Source: Usnea hakonensis | Lineage: Eukaryota; Ascomycota; Lecanoromycetes; Lecanorales; Parmeliaceae | Assembly (NCBI GenBank): GCA_013423325.1 | Contig: BLJB01000202.1 | Coordinates: 586-64,585 of the forward strand | DNA length: 64,000 nt | Direction: 5' to 3' | Shown: one piece after another, positions 1 to 12,700 of the stretch | How the letters are laid out: every line of letters begins with the position of its first letter | Position numbering within the stretch: position 1 is the stretch's first letter | Notes under the pieces: model-generated | The model's database searches: none | Seen by the model: the letters and a program-made list of their open reading frames with translations, nothing else | What the model was told of the DNA's origin: nothing | Program-made: the position numbers and the translations under genes

Positions 1-539
1 ATCGTTCGCCCTACTCCCCTCTGCCCCTACCCCAAGTCGCTTGCGTGCCTCGTACGCCTCGTTGCCGCTGTCAACCATGGATTGGAATGATCGTCCTTCC
101 ATCATCTCATAAAGCCAATCTCTTAGAAACTCATATAAAAGTTATAATAGATCTAAAAGTAACTATTATAGAGCTCAAAAAACGTATTAATATATTAGAT
201 AAAGGTATTCTTAAGTCGATCGAGTTAGCCGCGTTAGGTTCGAATAAGAACTAGCAATTAAAAAGACCCGAGGTAAGCCTAAATAAGCTTAGCGAAAAAA
301 GGTACGGAAAATAGAGAAAATATAAGAGTAAAAATAAGACTAAGAATAAGAATAAGAATAAAAGTAAGAATAAATATAATAATAGTAATAAGAGCGATAT
401 AGATACTAATATTAATAATACTCTACTTAGCTTAATAAGAGCTTTAGAAAGATATTATCCCGGAATACTCTTACTAGGTAATATTATAGTATATAAAAAA
501 TATAGAAGTAGTTATTAGTATCTAGTTAAATATAGTAAT

Positions 540-1850
540 AAATATAGCTAAATATTTCGCCTTATTCTAGGCTCTTCTATTAGAGTATTCGATTAGGAAG
601 GTATTACTAATCTAGTAATAGGATAACGAGAGTAATAAAAGGATCGTACTAGACTTAAGTAATACTTTATAGTAGTTAATATTAAGAGGCTTACTTATAT
701 AGTTTAGAGAATAGATAAGGTAAATCCTCTTAAATCCTTAGATCCTTATATCTATTAAATAGACGGTAATATTATAAGGACCTTTATTAACGTTATATAG
801 AGAGATAGGGTAAGTTTATAGAAGATTAGAATAATAATAAAATACTTATTTAAAAACTTCTAGTAGAAAGTAGATTTCTAAATCTATCTTTAAGCGAAAG
901 TATAAGAGAAGTAATATAATAAGGGGAAGATTTAGAAAGGACTATTAATAATTACTTATTCCTCTAGAGAAAGGGTCTATAGAGTAGGCTCTACTAGACC
1001 TAAAAAAGCTACTAGGCCCCGCTCGTTAAAAGCTAGTATAGTTAGATTTTAGAAAGAAGAATCTAAGGACCCTTTAATAGAACTTTATACGAATTCCGAG
1101 AGTACGCGTAAAAGATCTAAATTAAAGATATTATTACTAGAATAATAGAAGCGTATTTAGTAAAAGCTATTATAGCTATATAAATAGAATAGAGAGTAGA
1201 TACCGCGAATAAGATTTAGCTTTAAAATAAGTAGAAGGAATACTATAAAATAATAATTATATCGAGATCTTAATACGTTATATAATATATTAGACTAGGC
1301 TTAGCTTTTTATATATAGAACTTCTTAGATATATATCTATACTTTTATATTCTATAGGTAGATATCTAATATACGAGTAGTATTATAGATTAATAGTTAG
1401 AAAAAAAAGTAAAAAAAAAGTATCTAGATTTAAATATAGTTTATATTTAAGCACTAAAAGAATCTAGCCCTAGGGGTAATAGATCTAAAGCTATATTAAA
1501 GCGTTTATTATTATATATCTACTTTACTCGTTCTCGAATACTCGCCTTAACGTCTCTCTATAAGATTTATAATATTAAAGTCGAGTAATCTAAAGTATAC
1601 GAAATATTATTCTAAATATTAATAAATACTTTTAGAATATCTTTATAAGTACTCGCTTTCCTCCTAAATATATTTAGCTCTAATAATTAGATATAAAACT
1701 AGGACTTATTATTAGACTAGCTAAAGTCCGATTATATCCTCGCCTTAATAATATATATAAATAGAGCGTACTACTTTATAAGGAATATCTCTTTAAGAAT
1801 AATTTAAGTAAGCTTATAGTAGGCTTCTATATATAGCTTATATAAGATAT
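540..1850 (+). pseudogene. Degraded unidentified coding sequence in the RIP block
   Basis: From about 540 to 1225 one plus-strand frame reads continuously if TAA/TAG codons are taken as mutated CAA/CAG. From about 1280 to 1850 a second frame does the same. The implied protein is rich in K, Q and R, with charged stretches such as KILLLEQQKRIQQKLLQLYK near 1130-1190. The frame change between 1225 and 1280 could be an intron or an indel. I do not recognise the family. It could be a transposon protein or a duplicated host gene caught by RIP. Confidence 0.4.
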
Positions 1851-2266
1851 TAATATCTTTTTTAAAATTATATTTAGCGCGTCTACCGCCTTAACTATAA
1901 TAGCGTTAGTATCTAGTTTAGATAGTATTATAGTTAGTCTATTAAAATTAATAGCTAAGTCTAACCTAAGGTCTAATTAGTAGTAGAATATAAATCTAGG
2001 AATAGAGATATTTACTTTAAGTATTATATATTTATAAGAGAAGGTTACTCTACTAAGGTAAGAGGTTAAGAAGTAGTATTATACTACTAAAAAAGAGTCG
2101 TAAAAACGAATAAGATTAGAAATAGAATTAAAAAAGATAAAAATAGTATACTTCTCTTTATAAAAAGATATCTTAAGATTTTATAGCGATACTCGTAAAT
2201 CTACTAATACTACTCGAGGGCTATATACTAAACTTAAGATTTTAAGTAAAGATATTTAGCGGATAG

Positions 2267-2466
2267 TAGATTTTATAGAGAAGCTTATTAAAGTAGCTAA
2301 ATCCTAATTTCTTCTAATATTAATACTTATACTTATTAAAAGTTAAGAATATTTCTAGAACTAAATTAGATTTTATAAAAAAGCTTATTAAAGTAGCTAA
2401 GTTCTAATTTCTTTTAATATAACTACTTATATTTATTAAAAGCTAAAAATATTTTTAGAACTAAAC
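2267..2466. repeat. 100-bp tandem duplication inside RIP block
   Basis: Two adjacent copies of 100 bp (2267-2366 and 2367-2466) both begin TAGATTTTATA and contain AAGCTTATTAAAGTAGCTAA. They differ mainly by A/G and C/T changes, as expected if a tandem duplication was later mutated by RIP. Confidence 0.7.
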
Positions 2467-5400
2467 TCTTTAATATTTATAACCCTTAGTCTACTCTAAT
2501 ATATAGTATTCTATATTATAGTAAGAGATAGTTTACTCCTCGGCCTATTATATATCTATTATTAATAGATTATATATCTCGGCTCTAGGTACCTTTTTAA
2601 TTATTAGATATATCGAAATACTAGATCCTTTACGCCCGCTATTACGCTTAGGAGATTCTAGCGCCGCTATTAAAACTACCCCTATATCTTTCATATAGTT
2701 ATAATAGCCGTATTATAGATTTAGAATTAATACCCTTATAGTATCTCTTAAAGCTTAATCTATTATAGTATAAGATTAATTAAGTTAAAAGGATCCGAAG
2801 TTAGTTAGTTACTTTTTTATTCTCTTTTTTAAAGATATAATCCTTATATTATTTTCTATCTCTTCTAGCTTATCGTCTTTATATTTTAATAGTCTATTTA
2901 TTTTTATATTATTTTCTACCCCTTCCGGCTTATTATATTTATATTTATTTTTCTAAAGTCTCTTATTATACGTATTAACTATATAATTATTAAAGACCTT
3001 TTAGTCTACAACTAGAAAGGTATAAAGTAGGTATAGATAAGGAATTAGCTATAAGACCTCTTTTAGGTATATATTAATATATATCTATAAGTTATAGGAT
3101 ATTATCTATTAATAGAACCTCTCTATATATAGTAAATCGAACCTTCTAATATAGAACGGATATATACCTAGAACGATTAATATATAATAGTACGTATAGA
3201 TCTTATATCTTTTATCTAGGTTTAAAAGATACTATTTATAATAATCTTCCTACTCCTCGAGAGTCTTAAACTATTATATATATTAATAGTAGTATTAGGT
3301 AAAAGGCGAAGTTAATAGTACTTTACGCCTTCTATATTTATAGATATAGGAGCTCTATAAAGCGAGGCCTAAACTTTCCTTATATTTTAGTTTTCGAGAT
3401 AGCTTTTAGTAACGTAATTAGTACGTATAGTAATAATAGATATCTATAATTAGAGACTAGATAGAGTCTATTTATAGGATATTTATTAGGACGATATAAA
3501 ACTCGCTAGTCTATTTAGCTATAGAGTTTAATTAAGTCTCGAAGAGTATTTCTCCTTCTATCGTTATAGTAGAGGATTAATATATCTATTATATTAGCTA
3601 AACGAGTATATTTTAGTATAAATTATTATAAGTAGTTAAAATCCTTTTACGCTCTATTTTACTTATTATATATTATAGATAAAGATATAATTTAATTATA
3701 TTCTTCTTAACGCTATTAGTCCTAATATTTAGAAAGTACTTATTTTTATAGACGTATCTATTTCTCGTATACTCTTTATCGCTCGAATAGTTTAAGAGGG
3801 GATACTAGCTTATTATAAAGCTACTTTATTTTAGAACTATCTTTAAAATTAAAGGCTTCTTAGACTAATAGACTTTAAGGTAAATTAATATTTTAACGAT
3901 AAGTAGCGCTATATAGATATTCGATTAGTTCTATATTAGGTTTTTTGTTTAGAAAATAGGCCTAACTATTAATACTAGAAAGTTTAGAGATATAGCTTAT
4001 ATTAAACCTCTTATCTAACTAATAATTAAGGGCTTATAAGTATTTAGAAATAGTAACTTTTTCTATACTCGAAAATTAGAGAGGACGTCTTTATAATATA
4101 AAGATTATCTTACTATCTATTCTATTAGTAAATCCGCGGTAGAAATAATATATAGTTAAATAGCCCTTCTAATATCTAGCTTTTTAAGATAGATTATTTA
4201 ATATCTTATATATCTTATTAATAGTCTAGGGGTCTTTATTATTTAATATCTAAAGAATAGAAGTATTTATAATATTCTAATTCTATTAGAACTTAAGCTA
4301 TTTTATATTACCTAGAGATCGGACTATCTAGAATTAATTAAGAGACGAGATATTTCGGAAAGTATTATCTATAAGAGTAAGAGTAATAAAGAAGAAGACT
4401 AGATTATATAAGAGATCCTCTCTATCTCTTATAATTATATATAGTCTAGATAGATTAATAATTAGTAGAGGTAGAAGGGTAGCTTAGACTTATATATTTT
4501 TATTAATATTAGGGTTACCCTTTATATATTACTACGTAATTTTAAATATCTACTCGAAAGTATTATCTCTACGATAAAATATATAAAGTCGAATATTCTA
4601 TTTCTATCTTTAGCTATAAGTAAAAGAGATTAATAATATACTAACTTTATATATTAGATATCTATTAGACCCTATATTATTTAAGAATATCCTAGTTCGA
4701 GTACTATAAAATATATATATTTAAAGATAGAAAGTAAATTATATTCGTATTTATTTATTCTAAAAGTAATATTAATTAGTACGTCAAAAAGTCTAGACTA
4801 GATTATCTAGATTAACTTCTATAGCTTTATACTACTCTTTTCCGCCTATCTTTAATCTATACTTACGCGATATCTTATAGTAAATATACTCTTTTAATAT
4901 TTAGGTTCCCTTACTACCTAATAAGGCTACTATATCTATAGCTTTTTAGTATATTAATTACTATATACTATAGAATAATAGAATATTAACTATTAAAAGT
5001 TATTCCTTTTAAGATCTTTTAATTATAAAATTAAGGAATTTAATCTATATCTAAGATAAGAGAAAGGGATACTAGCGTTAAAGGATATTTTTTAATTAAA
5101 TATATTATACTATTAAGAATCTAATATACTATAAGCTTATATTATTAAGATAATATCTCGTATAAAATATTCTTTCTATATTTTTAGATAATAAGAATAC
5201 TTTTTACTTATAGACTAAAAGAGCTATTTATACTTAAAATTAAAAATAATATTTACTTTAGAGCTAAAAATATTATTATCTAAATTAGAAGATATATTTT
5301 TAATTATTAAGGTCTTATTAAATATTTTCTAAAAGCCTTTCTTAATTACCTTAATTAGTAATAAAAAGAGAGTTCTTCTAGCTTCTAAAAGGTAAGTAAC

Positions 5401-5972
5401 CTTAACTATTAAAAGTTTATTTATAATATTTAGCGAGGATTTCTCGAATATCTTAATTAGAGATATTAAGAGACTTCTTTTAGCCTTTAAAAGATAAGAG
5501 ATAAAGAAGTCTATTTTAGCTATTTAAAAGGAAAGGAAATATAAAAAAGTAGAAAATAAATATAATAATAAGTCCCTTTTTATTAATATATTTATATACG
5601 TTTAAAAATTCTCTATATACTATCATATAATCTTATCCTTCTTTTTACCCCGCCTACTCTAGGCTTATCTTTATTAAATTTTTTTAATACTTCTTAGAGT
5701 AAAGTAGTATATATAGTACTAAGCAACTTAGGTAATATATAGTAATATAGACTAGCTTAAGGTTTAATCCTACGGTGTGGTGTCCGCGTTTGCCCCTAAA
5801 AAGGCGTTACAAGCCTAACTTAGACTGGGATGGCTTCAGGCTTGGTGCCGCTTCCCGCTTTGAAGTCATCAGGCATCTACGGAGTAAGGTATCTCCGTCT
5901 CAAACATCCCCGCCATTCCATTTGAACCCGACACAGCAGCAGATTTGACGGCAACAATGCTCAATATTGATC

Positions 5973-8058
5973 ATGAGGCCAGCCTCAATACCACTCGTCA
6001 ACTTTGTTCGAGTCAACCTTAGCTTGTCCCGCCGAAGTCTTCTGACTCAGTCGCACTCTCGAGGTCCCACAGAGGTCGGTCATATGCGCTCATCCACACG
6101 TCTAGTCACTCACCATGAACAGCCGCCACTGCTCGAGCAAACGGTGGGCGAGCACTTCCGTTCAGTCGTGTCTCGATATGGTGACCGCACAGCGTGAGGA
6201 CTAGGAACAGAGACGCTCCATACATGTGCTTGACGAATCACATAGAGTCGTTTCGCGCCACCAGCGAACTCGCCTTACATACAATGATCTTGACAGAAAG
6301 AGCAATGATTTGGCACGAGGTTTAATCCAGAGGGGAGTGAAAAAAGGCGCCCGAGTCGCTGTGTCACTGGGGAACAACATCGAGTATGCTATTGTACGAG
6401 GCCTGAACTAGTCAAGAGACTACGGCACTGATAGATTGCAAGGCGACCTACAGTCTTTTCAAAATTGGCGGGATACTTGTAAGCTGAAATCGACTGTTTG
6501 ACTGCATTCGGGTCAGGTTGGGATCGCCTCGTACCCAAGGCTCATTGGAATCAGGTGCCGCTGAACCCTGGCTTCAACTCCCAGCAAGTCATAGCAGCTT
6601 TGGCTCACCTTGAGGCATCCCATTTGATTATCGGTACCGAGACAAACCTACCACGCAAAGAGCCCCGCTCAAATATTCAGCTTCTCCGACACTTGACACC
6701 CGATCTTCAAGCTCGAAAGGTCGAGTCAGAAGCTGTACCATCTCTTCAACAAATAATCATTGTAGACAATTCCAAAGGGCGTGTAGACCCATCGCTTCTC
6801 AGACCCACTGTCAGCTTTAACAACGTCCTCTTCGAAGGTTCCGATCCGAGCTCTCTACCAAAGCAGGATCTTCATCCAGATGAAGTAGCGAATATTCAAT
6901 TCACCTCGGGCACGACTTCTGTCCCCAAAGCCGCATGCCTAAGCCACCGCTCAATTCTCAACAATGGCAACAGTATTGGCGATCGTATGCTCCTTACGGA
7001 AAATGATGTAGTTTGTTGCCCGCCACCACTTTTCCATTGCTTTGGCTGCATACTGGGGTACATGGCAACGGCAACCCACGGCTCAGCCATTGTCTTCCCC
7101 ACAGAAGCATTCGATCCTTATGCTACATTGAAAGCTGTGCAAGAAGAGAAATGTACGGCTCTCTATGGTGTCCCAACGATGTTTATCGCTGAATTGGAGC
7201 TCCTGCAAAACAAAACAGTACCGTACACAGGCTTCGAACACTTAAGGACTGGTATCGCAGCTGGTTCAAGCATCCCAGCTGAGTTGATGCGGAAGTTGCA
7301 TAAGATACTAAATTTGACAGATTTGACCATCTGCTACGGCATGACTGAGACTAGCCCTGTCTCAGCTATGACAACTACAGACGACCCACTCGAGAAAAGG
7401 ATCGATAGCGTTGGCAAACTTCTCCCGCATGTCGAAGCCAAAATCATATCCCCCACGGATCGCACAATACTTCCGGTAAGCCATAAGGGAGAATTGGCAG
7501 TCCGCGGCTATCTAGTGATGAAAGAATACTGGGGAGCTCCTGACCGCACAGCAGAAGTCATGATACCTGACGATAGTGGAAGAATGTGGATGCACACAGG
7601 CGATGAGGCGGAGATGGATGAAGATGGGTACATCAAAATCACGGGGAGGATCAAGGACATCATTATCAAGGGAGGGGAGAACATCCATCCCTTAGAGGTG
7701 GAGAATTGCATCCTTGGACTTAGTACAGTAAAGGAGGTCAGCGTGGTTGGATTGGCTGATGAGAGGTATGGAGAGGTTGTCGCTGCATTTGTGGTGAAGC
7801 ATGAGGGGCAAGATATTGCTACGGATGAGGTGAGAAATTGGGTAAAGCATAAATTGAGTCATCACCTGGGTAAGTCCGTTTTATCTTATATTGCTTATGG
7901 TGGGAAATACGAGGCATAGAGCTGACGAGGGGCATCTAGTACCTAAGTACGTCTTCTGGGTCGACAACTACCCCAAAACCGCAAGCGGGAAGATTCAGAA
8001 GTTCAAGCTCAAAGAAGATGGCATGAAGCTCGTGGATAAAGGCAAGGGGTTGCAATGA
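5973..8058 (+). CDS. Acyl-CoA ligase (AMP-binding, ANL superfamily)
   Basis: Predicted to activate a carboxylic acid, probably a fatty acid, as acyl-AMP and transfer it to CoA. Exons by splice signals and phase: 5973-6193, 6246-6393, 6443-6478, 6555-7869, 7940-8058, giving about 612 aa. Visible motifs: the P-loop TSGTTSVPK near residue 251 (the usual sixth residue G is S), YGMTETSP near 396, MHTGD near 483, the hinge GRIKDIIIKGGENIHP, and the C-terminal PKTASGKIQK with its catalytic lysine near 590. The start is the first in-frame ATG; it gives an Arg/Ser-rich N-terminus that could be a mitochondrial presequence. The family resembles the medium-chain, ACSF2-like branch. It is the first intact gene right of the RIP block, about 200 bp from its edge. 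The exact substrate is unknown. Confidence 0.9.
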
Positions 8059-8608
8059 TTAGAGTGTGACCGAAGATCCTGGTTTGCGGTCTTTGATCAT
8101 GTTGACTGCATTGTGTCATCAATTTCGTTCCATCATTGAATCCATCTTTTGAACCCTCGTCAAGGTAATCCGGCTCAACGGCGTCACATGGCCCATCCTC
8201 ATCCGCAAAATAACAACGTCAGCGACCATCTCCGTGCTTCGTACACCTCGACCGATTTCGAAGTCCGAATGGATGTTTGCATCACAGGCCAAGAAAAATA
8301 TGTCGCACACGGACGCAGATTAGTACCATTCAGCGCGCGGTTGATGGATAGCAAGTCCCCGAATTTCTCTCAAGTATCGCAGATAGGCTCTTCTGTGCAA
8401 GTCATCGCGCTGTGAGAGTGTCAGGCGTTATTGATTCATGTGTGGCCAGCAACGCCGTTTCAACGCTGCTTGCAAAGGTATAATATGCGGTTTACGATGA
8501 GGGGGAATGAAGTAAATTCCAATCCATTCCGATCCCATTATCCAAAAACGCCACGCTTGGTATCACAACAATTCAATCCAAGGCAAAAATTCCCCCCTTC
8601 CCCTTTAT
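8059..8608. other. Intergenic, nothing recognised
   Basis: Contains short overlapping ORFs on both strands without recognisable domains. The last part (about 8600-8660) is C/T-rich low-complexity sequence that is the 3' part of the neighbouring small gene on the minus strand. Confidence 0.5.
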
Positions 8609-8878
8609 TCACAAACCCCCAGCTCTCCCTTTCCCCCTCCGCCTCATCTCCCCCTCTCCCTCCCCCGCCGTCATCGTCATCGTCGATGCCCGGCTCGTAT
8701 TCACCGAAGAAGTCGAGGATGAACAATCCACATCCTCCACAACAGCTCTCCCGAAGAACCGCGCTAATTGCACTTCTGTGCTGTCGTTTTCGCCGAATAG
8801 GGGGGCTTCGTCGTGCCGGCTTGTGGGGGTTATTTTGGTGATGAGTTTGCGGACGGAGGTTTTGAGGGGGGAGGGCAT
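8609..8878 (-). CDS. Small hypothetical protein (single-exon model)
   Basis: An ATG at 8878 opens an 89-codon frame beginning MPSPLKTSVRKLITK, with ordinary amino-acid composition for about 65 residues and a Gly/Glu/Arg-rich tail that may be a mis-frame or an unspliced end. Support for the start: on the minus strand the ATG is preceded by a CAAC/CCAACC-rich leader (8880-8930) typical of fungal 5' UTRs, and a TATAAA sits about 230 bp upstream. I recognise no domain. The true 3' end may lie in another frame: one overlapping frame (8538-8726) encodes an acidic Asp/Gly-rich segment. Confidence 0.45.
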   Translation of the reverse strand: MPSPLKTSVRKLITKITPTSRHDEAPLFGENDSTEVQLARFFGRAVVEDVDCSSSTSSVNTSRASTMTMTAGEGEGEMRRRGKGRAGGL

Positions 8879-8879
8879 G

Positions 8880-9120
8880 TTGGTTGGGGGGTTTGGGGGT
8901 TGGTTGGTTGGTTGGTGGAGGGTTAATTGATAGGGAGGGCGATTTTTTGGTGGTTGGGGGTTAGTGTTGGGTCGTTGTTTAGTTTGATGGATGATTGGGG
9001 GATTTTTCGGAAAGTCGTTTGGGTTGGGAGGAGAGTGAAGAAGGTAGTTCTTTTGATGTACTCGTCTGTATATCTAGAGACTGGAGTAGAAGAACGACTT
9101 GTCCAGGGCGCTTTATACCC
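8880..9120 (-). promoter_or_regulatory. Putative promoter/leader of the small gene
   Basis: On the minus strand a TATAAAG lies at about 9110-9117, followed by a C/A-rich leader ending in CCAACCAAC directly before the ATG at 8878. Plus-strand ORFs over this G/T-rich stretch are shadows of it. Confidence 0.35.
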
Positions 9121-9748
9121 ATATATCTTTTCCCCCCCTCCCCCCATACCCCTCGTATACACAGACAGTCTCGAACGTCTTACCTTAAGCTTACTATCTG
9201 ACACGATCTCACACCTTCCACCGTCTTACCCAATCTTCGCATGGAAGCGCGCATGGAACGTTCGCTCACAGGACAGCGGCCGAATGGATGGATGGGGAAG
9301 GTGCAGCCTTAGATCCATCTTATGCATTTCGATTTGCTCTAAAAATAAAGCGCTGCGGGGGCTGCGCGGGCTTTGATTGGGTCGCTACTTTAACTTTGGA
9401 ATTTAGGGTTTTGTGGAGGCTGGGGCTGCAGTTGCATTGTATGGTAGCGCTATCGATTTCATCTCACCGCCAGACCTATGTTTAATGTTTGAGAATGAAT
9501 GTGGGAGGTATGAGCGCCGAGGCAGATTTTCTCGATCGTGTTGCATGTGCGGAGCTTGGAGAATTGGGAGAGGCTCTGATCTTATTTCCTGACGCGATTG
9601 GTAAAAGTACAACGGACTGGAGTCGTGGGCTGAGATGTCAGATTTTAAAGGAATGCTGAATGTCAGAACGGCATTACACTGTGCAGCACCTGAGTAGGAT
9701 AATGATAAGCTTCGCTAATGTTTGATGGATTGCTAAGGTGTTCGACGA
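9121..9748. other. Intergenic between two minus-strand genes
   Basis: Mixed composition with no convincing ORF. It lies downstream of the GRAM-VASt gene stop at 9749 and upstream of the small minus-strand gene, so it must hold the 3' UTR of the former. Confidence 0.5.
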
Positions 9749-12700
9749 TCAACTTCCGACCTCTGCTTCAGGTTGACTCTCTGCATCTCTGTCCTGAGAA
9801 GGCGACTTCATTTCGTCGTGTCCGCCTTTGTTCCCCTGAATCGCTCTCTTCAGTACAGCCAGTTTCTCCTCGGTGACCCTGATTGCATGATCTACCTCCC
9901 TTTCACTCATCTTCACATCTGCTAGCTTCAAGCGCAAGCCTTTATCTCTCAAGCTTTGCTCTCTCTGCCTTCTTGCTTGAGCCACCGCCTCTCGATCACT
10001 GTTTCCTGGGTGGGCCATGCCTTGCATACCGACCCGCTCTTCTAGCCAGTCCCATAACCCACTTTCTTCCTTGCGCCAGATTTCCTCATACGCCGCAATC
10101 TTCTCTGAGGTGGGAACGTAAGCTAAGCTGTTACCCGGGGTAGGAGACCGAGGACCACGGAACCAACTGATCAGTATGACAAAGAGAAGAAAGCCGATGA
10201 TCATGTTCGAGCTGATCATTGGACTGAATATATCAACGATAGGACCTAAAATACTATGTAGAGGTTCGAGAAGTCCCCAAGAACTATCTTTCGGTTGAGT
10301 GCCAGTGGCGACAGCTTTGGCGCCTGCTGGAGATGTCTGCGCAGGTTCGCCGTCTGCCTTTCTGCGTTTGCCTTTCGACTTAAGCTTTGAACCGCTGGTC
10401 CCGCCTCTCGGTCTGGACGTGACGCCGGTTTTCAAAGCTTTGACTAGCTCGTTGCAGTAATCCTTCTGTCCTTCATTCGCACCTTTCTCAATCGGTCCTG
10501 TCATAGCGGTATCAGCCATCCAAGTTGCGTGAGTACTTTGCAACATGACTCTTACCTTTAAGCCAACTCTTGCCCGTCCATTCAATTGTAAAATTGATGA
10601 CAAGCCTTGTAGCGTTACCAGGGGCCCACATCATGCAGAAATGGGTTTTGGTAGCAAAGACGTTGCCGCTGGGAACATCGGGCGTCTGCGTGGACTGTGT
10701 TACGGACACTGCTTTCTCCAAATCGAAAGAGTCCAGATTCTCGGTGACGACACACTTTGTCGTCTTCGGACCAATCGAGGCGTTGAGCGGCTTGATATAC
10801 GAGTAATTGCGAGTTTTGCTCTCCTCCGAGAGACCCTTTTTATCATCTTCCATTGTGAGATCCGTTACTTTGATGTCATCCAGAAGCCATTTAGCCATGA
10901 AACCTCCAGAAGCGGCACCGAAGACCATAGCATAGACTTTACCAAGGGGAGCTGGGATGATATCGTCCTGGAGAGGTCTCTCGTAGTGGGAACCTTCATC
11001 AGCGCACTCGGTCGGCGCGTGTGTCGCTGGACCCGGGAAGTCGGCGCTTGCAGCACTAGCGGCTGCGGCTTTTTCGCCAGCCTTTGACTCACTCGGAGTA
11101 GGCCCGCCGCCAGCTGCAGCACCAGCTGCCACGCCCATCGCGGACACCTTTCGAGCGACTGCTTTGGATTGTTGATCAATTGCCAACTCACTTCCGGCAA
11201 CACTGCCCTCAGGCACTTCAGTGAAGCTGCCGGTACCCTCGTCGTCTTCGTCCTCGTCATATATTTCTTCCTCCTCATTGCTGGCTTCACTGGCGTCACT
11301 ACCACTGGGATCGATCTTTTCAGTCTTGTCACCTGTTCCACCTTCAAGTCTAACGCCGTTGAGCGAGCTCTTGAGTGAGGGATGATTGATCTTCCATATA
11401 CCAATTAACAGATCGTAGGTCGCTTCTCGACTTAGCAGACTCCGGAACGTTTGTCTTGCGTTCAGTGTTTGGATGGCAATTGCGTTGGGGAATACCATTG
11501 CAGTATTCTCTTTTTCGACCGACACAATCTCGTCAAAGCTGATGATCAGTGTAGTCACCCAGCCAAGTATGTTGCTGGAGAAACATATATGGCCCTCAGA
11601 GACATATATCCTTCCTGCCAAGATGATGTCTCGTTGCAGAGCACAGCTGTAATCTTCAATAAGATAGTCGTCTTCAGGAACGCTACGGAACAATTGGTGA
11701 AAGTCACGATTCCGTTTCTTACTTGCTACGGCAAAACCGGTAGGTTTCGCGGTGCCGCCTGGAGCAGATGGGTTTGCCAAGGCTGCATTTCCTGCTGCAA
11801 TAGCGGCAGCAATAGTACCGCCGGTGGCAGAAGAGCTATTCCGGTGTCTCTTAGCAATGGTACCGACCCGGCTACGAACGCTACCACTTCGCCGAAACCC
11901 ACTGTTCCCTTCGTACAAGCTCCCACTTGGAGGAGTCCTGTCGCCCGACACAATGCTCGACTCGTATGTTGACCTTGGTCTAGCGATGGGCGCAATATCT
12001 TCGACAACGGGCGTTGACGCATTCTCAATCTGTGGCTTTAGACTGTAGGCCTGGGAGACAGCACGAGCAGCAGAAGCGTTCTCTACTTGAGCAGCAATTT
12101 CTTCTCGGTGGACCAACGAGGCGTCTTGATCTTTCTCAGAAAAAGCGTTCTGCAGTGTAGTAGTGGAACCATTGTTCGCAAGAGGAGGATCAGACCCTAT
12201 TCCCAAGTGGCTCAGACTCAGATCGCCAGCGCCTAGAGTCTCCACTGCTAGCTTCTTTTGCTCGCTTATAGGGACATCTTCCACTCCCACGTCCGTTGCT
12301 CCGTCAGTCTGCTCATCGGGATTCTCTTCAATTGTTTGTGTAGAGCTCCGTGACCTTGTCTGATTGTTTGCGATTGTACTGCTTAGTTGATTGGCAGCAT
12401 TCTGGGCGGCTGAGAAGACAGACGAGAAGAATCCTCCGGCCTGCGACCCTTGGGATGAGGTTCTAGCGCCTGGAGTCCTCTCTTCTGCCATGGGTGTTAG
12501 CGGAGCGGACATAACATTTGACAGCTTGCTTGACGCCAGAGTGCCTGAGTCAGACCTGACGCGACGGTGTGCGATCGTGCTACCCGACGAAGCTACGGAC
12601 GAGTTTGAATTCGTTCCTGCGGCACCAGCAGCCTTCGTCTTCAAAGTCGGATCCTTCGGTAGATGTTGGCGTTGATCGATGGGTGTTGGGGGGGTGATAT

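Larger units (their letters stand above)
100..5765. repeat. RIP-degraded AT-rich repeat block (left)
   Basis: Almost all CA and TG dinucleotides are missing while CG, CT/AG and CC/GG remain, and the sequence is packed with TA. This is the signature of repeat-induced point mutation acting on CpA in a duplicated sequence. The block begins abruptly after about 100 bp of normal composition and ends abruptly near 5765, where TG- and CA-containing sequence resumes. No intact ORF survives. The element type could not be identified, and no terminal repeats were found inside the window. Confidence 0.85.

Noticed and set aside
45..254. 69-codon ORF at the left edge
   Set aside because: Its first third is in normal DNA and the rest in RIP-mutated DNA; no ATG near the natural-looking part and no domain. 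Treated as part of the degraded block.
8431..8841. 136-codon plus-strand ORF rich in Ser and Pro
   Set aside because: It lies antisense to the small minus-strand gene, and its Pro/Ser run is the complement of that gene's Gly/Glu-rich tail.
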